DNA of 5,482 nucleotides, from NCBI GenBank assembly GCA_022561895.1, contig JADFQH010000219.1:1-5482 (forward strand), given 5' to 3'. Positions 1-5,444 of the stretch are shown here, in pieces. The translations under genes and the position numbers were made by a program. The DNA is from Methanobacteriota archaeon. GTDB taxonomy: Archaea > Halobacteriota > Halobacteria > Halobacteriales > Halalkalicoccaceae. The notes below the pieces were generated by a model that did not search any database, was not told the DNA's origin, and was given only the letters and a program-made list of their open reading frames with translations. Position 1 is the first letter of the stretch; each line of letters opens with the position of its first letter.

Positions 1-468
1 GAGTACTGCAAGTGGCTGGCGACCAAGACCGGCCGGCCCTATCGGCTGCCCAGCGAGGCACAGTGGGAGTACGCCTGCCGGGCCGGGGGTAAGCCCATCA
101 AGTACCAGTGGGGCAACGAGGAGCCCGTCTGCCGCAAGGGAGCCCGCAACGGGGCCAAGTTCACGCAACTCTACGACACAGGAAGCTGGGAGGGCGCCGG
201 TTACCCATCACAGTCCGAAGCCGACCTCGCGCTCGCGTCCCAGCTCGTGTTCTGGACCGGCGGCAACACGGCCGTGGTGGATCGGCTCTTTCGCGGCTCC
301 GGCCTCATGCGTCCCAAATGGGACGAGTCGCACGGCGAGCGAACCTACGGCCAGATGACGATCTCGAAGGCGCTCGCCGAGGAGTCCATCGAGAACCTCT
401 CCGTAACCGGCTACGAACGCCTGCGATTCGAGGACGGTTCGCCCACGTTTGAAGCGGTTGAGGAATGA
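1..468 (+). CDS. Chimeric open frame: FGE-sulfatase fragment joined to primase-polymerase C-terminus (5'-partial)
   Basis: The frame is open from base 1 to the TGA at 466-468 and has no start in the window. Residues 1-54 carry the FGE/sulfatase-modifying pattern: EYCKWL, GRPYRLPSEAQWEYACRAG, then QWGN and PVCRKGARNGAKF. That family oxidises sulfatase cysteines or has related oxygenase roles. From about residue 50 the sequence changes to the helix-bundle end of haloarchaeal virus/plasmid primase-polymerases (NrS-1-like): GYPSQSEADLAL, FWTGGN, DRLFRGSGLMRPKWDE, TYGQMTI. These proteins prime replication of mobile elements. Leucine codons are CTG (2 of 2) before the join and CTC (8 of 9) after it. 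The FGE part lacks the catalytic C-terminal half and the primase part lacks its catalytic domains, so neither function can be complete within the window. I read the family matches from memory of the motifs. A real fusion protein is less likely than a recombination scar or misassembly. Confidence 0.6.
   Translation, partial: EYCKWLATKTGRPYRLPSEAQWEYACRAGGKPIKYQWGNEEPVCRKGARNGAKFTQLYDTGSWEGAGYPSQSEADLALASQLVFWTGGNTAVVDRLFRGSGLMRPKWDESHGERTYGQMTISKALAEESIENLSVTGYERLRFEDGSPTFEAVEE
163..468 (+). mobile_element. C-terminal remnant of a virus/plasmid primase-polymerase
   Basis: This part of the frame encodes only the last ~100 residues of the primase family. The diagnostic stretch is SEADLAL followed by FWTGGN, DRLFRGSGLM and KWDE. 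The family is typical of haloarchaeal proviruses and integrated plasmids, where the gene encodes a much longer protein with an N-terminal polymerase/primase domain. No integrase, attachment repeat or capsid gene is visible, so the extent of any element cannot be set. The mobile-element label is an inference from the family. Confidence 0.45.
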
Positions 469-487
469 GACTATCTGTCATATAGCA

Positions 488-502
488 GACTAATAACAAT
501 AT
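488..502 (+). promoter_or_regulatory. Probable promoter of the deacetylase gene (leaderless type)
   Basis: The A/T-rich stretch ACTAATAACAAT lies 24-38 nt before the ATG at 526, where an archaeal TATA box would sit if transcription began at or near the start codon. No Shine-Dalgarno sequence precedes the ATG, which agrees with a leaderless or very short-leader mRNA. The match to a TATA consensus is modest. Confidence 0.4.
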
Positions 503-525
503 CCCCAACATGACTCTGGCTCCAC

Positions 526-1833
526 ATGAACGGGAGCCAGCGATCCCTGAGTAAGCGCGCGTTTCTCGCATCGGTCGGCACGGCGTGTGTGGCCGGCTGT
601 CTCGGGTCCTCGAACGGTTCGAGCGAGAACGGAAACAGCACCGACAACAGTACCGATACGAACTCGACGGATTCCGACTCTGAACCCGAGCCGGAGCCCA
701 AAGAACCCACCCTCTTTCTCGTCGGTGATCCGAGGGACGAGCTGTGGGATCGCGGCGAGAGCTGGCAGGACTGTGAATCGCTCGACGAGTGGGAGGTGCT
801 CTCGGGTTCGCTCGAACCCGCTACCGACAACACCTATCGTGGCTCGCAGTCGGCGCACCTCACCAGCGCGGGCGACGGCGAAGTTCGAGTGCGGATCCCG
901 CTTGAAGGGTATGATCTCACGGAGACGACGTTCTCGCTCGCGATGTATATCGACTCACCCGGAAACCACTACTCGCCTTCCTTCGACGTCAACGCGCCAG
1001 AATCCGGACGAGAACTCCATTTCCGGACCCGACACAAGATCGACGAACCGGGCTGGATCCGCTACGATCTGGGTGTGAGCCTCACCTCCGCACTCGCGGG
1101 CGAGGAGTCGTACATGACGATCTCGTGGGGCGGCAGCGACGTCGACTGGTATATAGACGATATTCGGGCGGTTTCCGTCGAACGGGACCCGAAGCTGTTC
1201 GTCCAGTTCGACGATTCGCTCAGGACGACCTACGACACCGCGTTCCCGATCATGGAAGAGTACGGGATCACCGCGACGAACTTCGCGATCACCGGCCGGG
1301 AGGGTGCGGATCGGCATCTCACGCTCTCTCAGATGGAAGAGATGCAGGAGGCGGGCTGGGAGTTCGGCAGCCACACACACACCCACCGACGAACCGGGGA
1401 GCTATCGCTTGACGAACAGCGCGAGGAGCTAGAGAAATCCAAGGAGTGGCTCCTCGACCACGGCTTTACGCAGGCGGCATCGACCTTCGCCTATCCATTT
1501 GGATCTTTTACTACGGGGACGATGGATCTCGCCGCCGACTACTACGACTTCGCGACCCACGGCCAGCGCGGAGCAATGAACCGACTGGTTAGCTCGCCGC
1601 TGTCGGTGAATCGCCACCCCGCGGACAACGCGGAACAGTCGATGGCGCTGATCGACCTCCTGCTCGACGAGCGGATTCCAACGGACACGCTCGTACTCTA
1701 CTACCACGACGTGATCGAGGATCACGACCTCTGGATCAACCCCGAGGATTTCGAGGAGACGATGGCCTATATCGACGAGCGCAATGTGGACTGTCGGCTC
1801 ACGTCGGAGCTTCGCGCTCACCAGTTCGGCTGA
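526..1833 (+). CDS. Tat-type lipoprotein, NodB-family polysaccharide deacetylase
   Basis: This is a 435-residue exported protein predicted to remove N- or O-acetyl groups from an extracellular polysaccharide. The N-terminus has a twin-basic SKRAFLA motif (S9-A15) and a lipobox VAGC with the lipidated Cys at residue 25, so it should be anchored outside the membrane. A Ser/Thr/Asn-rich, then Glu-Pro-rich stalk (26-61) follows, then a beta-rich region (about 75-218) that resembles a carbohydrate-binding jelly roll. The NodB domain fills about 223-430: motif 1 FDDS with D229 (base) and D230 (metal), motif 2 HTHTH with metal ligands H283 and H287, an AYPFG motif at 322-326 and YYHD with H394. All expected catalytic positions are present, although motif 1 ends in Ser where Gly is usual. 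It is probably transcribed alone. Its substrate cannot be told from sequence. Confidence 0.88.
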   Translation: MNGSQRSLSKRAFLASVGTACVAGCLGSSNGSSENGNSTDNSTDTNSTDSDSEPEPEPKEPTLFLVGDPRDELWDRGESWQDCESLDEWEVLSGSLEPATDNTYRGSQSAHLTSAGDGEVRVRIPLEGYDLTETTFSLAMYIDSPGNHYSPSFDVNAPESGRELHFRTRHKIDEPGWIRYDLGVSLTSALAGEESYMTISWGGSDVDWYIDDIRAVSVERDPKLFVQFDDSLRTTYDTAFPIMEEYGITATNFAITGREGADRHLTLSQMEEMQEAGWEFGSHTHTHRRTGELSLDEQREELEKSKEWLLDHGFTQAASTFAYPFGSFTTGTMDLAADYYDFATHGQRGAMNRLVSSPLSVNRHPADNAEQSMALIDLLLDERIPTDTLVLYYHDVIEDHDLWINPEDFEETMAYIDERNVDCRLTSELRAHQFG

Positions 1834-1846
1834 TCGATCGCAAAAA

Positions 1847-1865
1847 CGAAGGATACTGGCCTTCG
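1847..1865 (-). terminator. Hairpin between convergent genes, T-run on the minus strand
   Basis: CGAAGG (1847-1852) pairs perfectly with CCTTCG (1860-1865) around a 7-nt loop. Read on the minus strand, the hairpin is followed at once by TTTTTG (the A-run at 1842-1846). It starts 2 nt after the stop of the PRC-barrel gene and lies 13 nt past the stop of the deacetylase. The T-run side suggests termination of the minus-strand gene. Haloarchaea rely mainly on U-runs, so the stem may be secondary. Confidence 0.5.
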
Positions 1866-1866
1866 C

Positions 1867-2109
1867 TCAGTAGGTCGTATCGAGGCGGATCTCGTCGTCG
1901 GTGACCTCCGCGACGTTCTCGGTCTGGAGCGGGAACTGATCCTCGTCGGTATCACCGAACCCGAGTGCGGATTTGATGTCATCGGTGAGACTCGGATCGG
2001 GATCGACCAGCGCCGTCTCGCCCTCGACGGTGCTCACGATACCGACTTCGTTTCCGTTCGCGTCGATCACACGCTTTCCCTCGTCGGCATCAGTTAGGCC
2101 AATTGCCAT
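1867..2109 (-). CDS. Small PRC-barrel-like protein (copy A)
   Basis: This is an 80-residue cytoplasmic protein. The N-terminal half has the haloarchaeal PRC-barrel-like pattern: an initial MAIGLT, EGKRVIDANGNEVGIV (a turn ending in G-I-V), then ALVDPDP. It continues with an acidic helix-like stretch (LTDDIKSALGFGD) and an EDQFPL element, and ends in DDEIRLDTTY. PRC-barrels are small beta-barrels found in proteins of RNA processing and photosynthesis. The stand-alone haloarchaeal members have no established function. It is about 48% identical (29 of 61 ungapped positions by hand count) to the gene just upstream, so the pair is a tandem duplication. It has its own TATA-like box 27 nt before the ATG and no Shine-Dalgarno sequence, so it need not be cotranscribed with the other copy. 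The strong acidity (Asp/Glu-rich C-terminus) is normal for the group. Confidence 0.8.
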   Translation of the reverse strand: MAIGLTDADEGKRVIDANGNEVGIVSTVEGETALVDPDPSLTDDIKSALGFGDTDEDQFPLQTENVAEVTDDEIRLDTTY

Positions 2110-2132
2110 GGTCGGTACTCGACGCCCAGACC

Positions 2133-2139
2133 CATATAC
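2133..2139 (-). promoter_or_regulatory. TATA-like box of PRC-barrel copy A
   Basis: Read on the minus strand this is GTATATG, centred 27 nt upstream of the ATG (start base 2109). That is the spacing expected for a leaderless archaeal transcript, and no ribosome-binding sequence lies between. Confidence 0.6.
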
Positions 2140-2164
2140 GCTAGCTTCTCTCAGTTTCTATAGA

Positions 2165-2416
2165 TTACAACAGCCGGTCGGGAACGGACAGCTGAATCAC
2201 GCCGTTGTCCGACGAATCGATGAGATCGCTCGTCAGCGGAACGTGATCGGGCTCCGCTCCGCCAAACCCGACCATCGAGCGGATTTCGTCCGCGATCGTC
2301 GGGTTCGGATCGAGCATCGCGGCCCCGTCGTCGACGGTGCTGATGATACCGATCTCGAGTCCGGTGGCATCGAGAACCGGCGTTCCAATCTCCGAACTGG
2401 TAAGCTCAATCGCCAT
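2165..2416 (-). CDS. Small PRC-barrel-like protein (copy B)
   Basis: This 83-residue paralogue of the downstream gene keeps the same skeleton: MAIELT, G11, VLDATGLEIGIISTV, AMLDPNP, then DEIRSMVGFG and VPL. It has drifted in the charged positions: EGKRV has become IGTPV, and the C-terminal DDEIRL has become NGVIQLSVPDRLL. It is less acidic than copy A, and the C-terminal tail is longer and ends in hydrophobic residues. The gap to copy A is 55 bp. The ATG has a promoter centred 27 nt upstream and no Shine-Dalgarno motif. The divergence within the pair suggests an old duplication with separate roles, but no partner or ligand can be named. Confidence 0.75.
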   Translation of the reverse strand: MAIELTSSEIGTPVLDATGLEIGIISTVDDGAAMLDPNPTIADEIRSMVGFGGAEPDHVPLTSDLIDSSDNGVIQLSVPDRLL

Positions 2417-2438
2417 TCAACGATGAGTTCGGATGGGG

Positions 2439-2458
2439 CTATGTAGAATCTTTCGAAA
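2439..2458 (-). promoter_or_regulatory. BRE/TATA-like promoter of PRC-barrel copy B
   Basis: On the minus strand a purine-rich CGAAAG element, resembling the haloarchaeal BRE, is followed by TTCTACATAG. The TATA-like CTACATAG is centred about 27 nt upstream of the ATG at 2416, so the mRNA is probably leaderless. Confidence 0.5.
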
Positions 2459-2700
2459 CGGCCGATATGACGGTGACAGGCGATCTTCTGGGTCCCGATC
2501 GTTCGCATCCTTGTCCTGATTCTTCGACTCTCGATTTCACCCTCGAGCGGCGAGAAACGTTGCCGATCGGACTACCTGACCCGCATCGAGCATTACAGTC
2601 GAACTGACCGACCACCGATCATCGAGCACCGAGTCCACTGATTAGCCCATGTATATTCGATGAGAGGATCGACGACGATAGCCGGTAGCTGTTAGCTGAT

Positions 2701-2711
2701 TAACTATAAGG
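2701..2711 (+). promoter_or_regulatory. TATA-like box of the DUF7282-type gene
   Basis: TAACTATAAGG contains a good archaeal TATA match. Transcription would start near 2732, giving a leader of about 75 nt that carries a Shine-Dalgarno sequence. This differs from the leaderless pattern of the PRC genes. Confidence 0.45.
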
Positions 2712-2796
2712 GTCTGACTGGTGTTGAGAACGAGTACCGGAAGCACTCCGGTTCAACCGATAGAGACCTGCGATGTGGCGTTGACCACCGGGTCTC

Positions 2797-2801
2797 GGAG
2801 G
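2797..2801 (+). promoter_or_regulatory. Ribosome-binding site GGAGG
   Basis: GGAGG lies 5 nt before the ATG at 2807. It decides the start in favour of 2807 over the in-frame ATG at 2882, which would begin right at the Tat signal but has no comparable site. Confidence 0.65.
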
Positions 2802-2806
2802 CAACA

Positions 2807-3673
2807 ATGACAGACGACAGAGATGTATCTCAGCCCAGCGAACACGGATCGAGCACAGAAACCAGAAAAACGACCGTCGGAATGAAACGTACACTCGTTC
2901 CATCCTCCCGAAGACGTGTCCTCCAAGCGCTCGGTATCGGGGCCGCGGGGCTCGCGTTTGCGGGCAGCGCGAGTGCCAACGAACTCGATGACGACACGAT
3001 CGAGTACTCCCCGGACGAGAACCAACGTCCCGAAGGCTTCCAAGGGGATGGCGAGGGGGTGTCCTACACCCGTATCTCCGATCAGGTCACCGATGGGACG
3101 TACGCCATCATCGATGAGGTGAACATCGTGCCAGAAGAGGGTGGGTTCGCGGAGATTCACGCCGCCCACCCCATCCCTGGGATCGATGCCACGGACCCCG
3201 GCTTCATCGCCGAAGACGGCAGCGCACAGAACGCTTTCGGGAATGCGCTTGGCTACTCCGAGTTTCTCCCACAGGGGCTCTATCAGAACGTCAAGATCCC
3301 GCTGTTCGAGGACGAGAACTTCGACGCCGTCGACGGCAGTGTCGATCGACTCAAAGAGCCGACTGTCGTCGTCTCGCTCCCCCACATCGACAGCAACGGA
3401 AACGAGGAGTACGACAACTACGAAGCTGGCGCTCCGGACCCGGCGTTCGGGTCCGACGCGGACGATGTCGAGGAGGGCGCTGGCGACGTAGAAGGCATCG
3501 TCGGCGCACCGAACGATGGCGCGTTCGCACCGCCGGATTTCAACCGCCCGACCGATGTCGCGGCGCTCATCCCACTCAAGGAGAACGCCGAAGACTTCCA
3601 CATCTTCCGTCCAGAGGATGGGCAGCGTGACGCCGAGTCCGACGACGGTGATGGACACGGCGACGCCCACTAA
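2807..3673 (+). CDS. Tat-exported DUF7282-like protein
   Basis: This 288-residue protein has a Tat signal: SSRRRVLQALG at 33-43, a hydrophobic stretch to about 53 and a likely cleavage after ASA (55-57). The long 25-residue leader before M26 is unusual, but the GGAGG site supports it. The mature part has one domain (about 84-215) that resembles the haloarchaeal DUF7282 fold: ISDQVTDGTYAIIDEV, then GGFAEIHAAH, a GYSEFLPQGLYQNVKI strand pair and VVVSLPHIDSNGNEEYD. The D195-x-N-x-N-x3-D203 pattern looks like a calcium-type loop. The acidic, Gly-rich tail ends in DGHGDAH. The protein should be secreted and soluble, since no lipobox or C-terminal anchor is seen. It converges on the copD-like gene 81 bp away. 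Its function is unknown, and I named the family from memory. Confidence 0.75.
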   Translation: MTDDRDVSQPSEHGSSTETRKTTVGMKRTLVPSSRRRVLQALGIGAAGLAFAGSASANELDDDTIEYSPDENQRPEGFQGDGEGVSYTRISDQVTDGTYAIIDEVNIVPEEGGFAEIHAAHPIPGIDATDPGFIAEDGSAQNAFGNALGYSEFLPQGLYQNVKIPLFEDENFDAVDGSVDRLKEPTVVVSLPHIDSNGNEEYDNYEAGAPDPAFGSDADDVEEGAGDVEGIVGAPNDGAFAPPDFNRPTDVAALIPLKENAEDFHIFRPEDGQRDAESDDGDGHGDAH

Positions 3674-3725
3674 TCGGTCGCTCTGACGCCGTTTTTCGAG
3701 CAACGTTCGTTTTGATATGAGTGGG

Positions 3726-3750
3726 ACCACGGCCCTCGTTCCGTGGTTTT
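3726..3750 (+). terminator. Hairpin plus T-run terminator
   Basis: ACCACGG (3726-3732) pairs with CCGTGGT (3741-3747) in a perfect 7-bp stem with an 8-nt loop, and T's run through 3750. It lies 52 nt after the stop of the exported protein, on the same strand. Two further T-runs, at 3691-3695 and 3711-3714, lie between the stop and this hairpin and could serve the archaeal U-run mechanism. The minus strand shows no T-run after the stem. Confidence 0.55.
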
Positions 3751-3754
3751 GGGT

Positions 3755-4888
3755 CTACTGAGTGACGCCGGCCTTGCCCAGTTCGTAGCCAAGCGCGAGC
3801 GATCCAGCAAGCCCGATACCGACGGCTCCGTACTTGAGGGACTCCGCAAATCCGACGAACAGGCTCTGTCCGAAGATCGCACCGGAGGCCGTCGTTGCGG
3901 GTTCGAGGAGTTCGTACGATGGCGTTAGGACGGTGGTAAGCACAACCGACAGTCCGACGGCGATGGCTAGTACGACTAGTTCGAATCGAACCGATCGGGT
4001 GACCGTCGAGATAGCGTCGGTCGCGGCGATCCGTGGTTCGACGATCGTCAACAGTCCGGGCAGGACTGCCCTGTCGGTTGATTCACGCATCGAGTTGCTG
4101 ATCTGCTCGTGGAGGACGAACCGGTTGAACCCGCCGATCGCGGCCGCGATCAAGACCAGTCCGACTTTCACCGAGAGCAAGATCCCATACGAGGTCGTAG
4201 CAAGCGCAGCGAGCGTCGGAACGTGCCACGCGGCGATGATGACGCCGGTGGCGAACGCGACAGTAACGCCCGCGACGGCGAGGATCGAGAACTGCCGAAC
4301 GACCGAGAGAACGAACTCCGCCATCTCGGGATCGGAATCCGACTCGTGTGGGACGAGCGTGGGGAGCACGGCGAGTACAGCGAGGCCGCCGACCCACAGC
4401 GCACCGCCCGTCATGTGGCCGAACTTCACGAGGATAGCGATCGCAGGGATGTCGATCGCCGTCGAAAAGCGCGTCCAGCAGAACGCGAGAAGCATCGCGA
4501 GCGCGCCAACGGTGACCGTCCGAAGCCAGAGCCGGCGGGAGACGCGATCGGAGAGCAGATACCGCCCCGCGGTCAGCGCTCCCAAGAGAGCAGCGACGGC
4601 GATGAAGGCCGCCCACGCTCGTCCTGCCGTAGTTGCACTCGCCCATGCGGCGAACGAACCGATTTCGGACGACTGTGCGTTTCCAAACGCGAGCACCGTC
4701 CCGGCGAGGGCTGCCGCGGCGAGCGTCACGCCGACGACGGAGAGGGCCACACGACGCGCTCGCGTCGTGTCGAGACCGCGGCGCTCCAGTTCGGGGAAGA
4801 GAACGAACGAAAGGGTTGGCGGAGCGCCGACGAGAAGCATCAGCGCTCCCACTAACAATCCTCGAAACGCTGGACTCACTGGGTCCAC
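3755..4888 (-). CDS. CopD-family membrane protein (copper resistance D)
   Basis: This 377-residue integral membrane protein has about nine hydrophobic segments: roughly 9-31, 47-69, 90-110, 125-147, 150-178, 199-222, 231-254, 300-325 and 345-368. The core matches the CopD domain: KFGHMTGGALWVGG (155-168), FSILAVAGVTVAFATG (200-215), SYGILLSVKVGL (233-244) and FNRF (254-257). Conserved polar residues such as H158, W165, K241 and N255-R256 are visible. CopD proteins are associated with copper passage across the membrane, often beside or fused to CopC. No CopC domain is present here. Translation starts at GTG 4888: an in-frame stop sits three codons upstream, and GGTGA lies 6 nt before the GTG. 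It is probably a single-gene transcript. Copper as substrate is inferred from the family. Confidence 0.82.
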   Translation of the reverse strand: MDPVSPAFRGLLVGALMLLVGAPPTLSFVLFPELERRGLDTTRARRVALSVVGVTLAAAALAGTVLAFGNAQSSEIGSFAAWASATTAGRAWAAFIAVAALLGALTAGRYLLSDRVSRRLWLRTVTVGALAMLLAFCWTRFSTAIDIPAIAILVKFGHMTGGALWVGGLAVLAVLPTLVPHESDSDPEMAEFVLSVVRQFSILAVAGVTVAFATGVIIAAWHVPTLAALATTSYGILLSVKVGLVLIAAAIGGFNRFVLHEQISNSMRESTDRAVLPGLLTIVEPRIAATDAISTVTRSVRFELVVLAIAVGLSVVLTTVLTPSYELLEPATTASGAIFGQSLFVGFAESLKYGAVGIGLAGSLALGYELGKAGVTQ

Positions 4889-4894
4889 GGTTAC

Positions 4895-4899
4895 TCACC
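4895..4899 (-). promoter_or_regulatory. Ribosome-binding site of the copD-like gene
   Basis: GGTGA on the minus strand is part of the anti-16S sequence GGAGGTGA. It sits 6 nt before the GTG start and supports that start over an out-of-frame ATG at 4899-4901. Confidence 0.5.
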
Positions 4900-5074
4900 A
4901 TACCGTATCCGCCCGCGGACCTGGCGTTTACGATTCCATCGGTCGAGATCGCTCACTGCCACCCGTCCGGCAGTCGTCCCTACTGAGTTCGTTGTCGTGG
5001 CAGTTCGTGACAGCACACTGAGAGCTGACCGCCTCCACGATCGATCGAACGGCTGCATCAGTACTGCGCTCATG

Positions 5075-5125
5075 GTCATCACAATCGCGGCTAAGGACGG
5101 CATTAACCGTTGTGATGGCTTTTTT
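5075..5125 (+). terminator. Long stem-loop followed by T6
   Basis: GTCATCACAA (5075-5084) pairs with TTGTGATGGC (5110-5119): ten pairs, one of them G-U. A small CGG/CCG hairpin lies inside the loop (5098-5100 with 5107-5109), and TTTTTT follows directly (5120-5125). This looks like a plus-strand intrinsic terminator or the end of a small RNA, yet no plus-strand gene is seen upstream of it. Confidence 0.35.
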
Positions 5126-5258
5126 CGGGCGATAATCCTGTCCAAATCCGACTAATACTGTGTTGCTTCGAGGTATAGTAAGTAATGAGATAATAACATC
5201 TGAAAAACACATATTCGAGGAGACTACTTCTATCGACGTAACACGGAGTAGGGTTCGA

Positions 5259-5291
5259 ATCGTGTCGAACGTTCACCGAGAGGGACACGAT
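5259..5291. repeat. 8-bp inverted repeat around a palindrome
   Basis: ATCGTGTC (5259-5266) and GACACGAT (5284-5291) are perfect inverted copies 17 nt apart. The palindrome GAACGTTC (5267-5274) directly follows the first arm. It could be an operator or an RNA stem. Confidence 0.4.
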
Positions 5292-5423
5292 GATGAGCAG
5301 ACTCGTCAGCGAAGCTATCTGTTTCCGTACAGGGTGATGTTGGCCACGTCTCTGACACAACGGACCTGAGCCACTGTGCGTGAATACTAACCGAACTGCA
5401 GTAGTTCATATCACCCGACGCGA

Positions 5424-5444
5424 TAAACGGTTTAATCCCGTTTA
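5424..5444. repeat. 7-bp inverted repeat TAAACGG-n7-CCGTTTA
   Basis: Two perfect arms (5424-5430 and 5438-5444) flank the A/T-rich spacer TTTAATC. The compact symmetry resembles an operator for a dimeric regulator, and the spacer could double as a TATA-like element for a gene beyond the window end. No start codon follows within the window at leaderless spacing. Confidence 0.4.

Larger units (their letters stand above)
2417..2806. other. Gene-free intergenic region between divergent genes
   Basis: This 390-bp stretch separates the minus-strand PRC-barrel pair from the plus-strand exported protein. It holds the promoter of copy B at its left end, and a TATA-like box, a short direct repeat and a Shine-Dalgarno sequence at its right end. 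In the middle (about 2460-2680) I see no convincing reading frame, tRNA or repeat array. Any open frame there is short or runs antisense out of a neighbouring gene. Confidence 0.55.

Noticed and set aside
108..452. A 114-codon plus-strand frame over the chimeric region
   Set aside because: It is an Arg-rich shadow in the wrong frame. Frame 1 carries the FGE and primase motifs.
2753..3730. A 325-codon minus-strand frame opposite the exported protein
   Set aside because: It is longer than the plus-strand gene but has no start signal or domain. The plus strand has a ribosome-binding site, a Tat signal and a recognisable domain. High G+C leaves long antisense frames open.
3834..5021. A 395-codon plus-strand frame opposite the copD-like gene
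   Set aside because: Its product is a Ser/Thr/Arg/Ala mixture without hydrophobic order or motifs, while the minus strand encodes a clean multi-pass CopD protein.
4928..5212. A 94-codon minus-strand frame in the right-hand spacer, with a moderately protein-like middle
   Set aside because: Third positions are only about half G/C, unlike the neighbours. No ribosome-binding site or known motif is seen, and it overlaps the presumed copD-like promoter. It could be a decayed gene, but the support is too weak to list.
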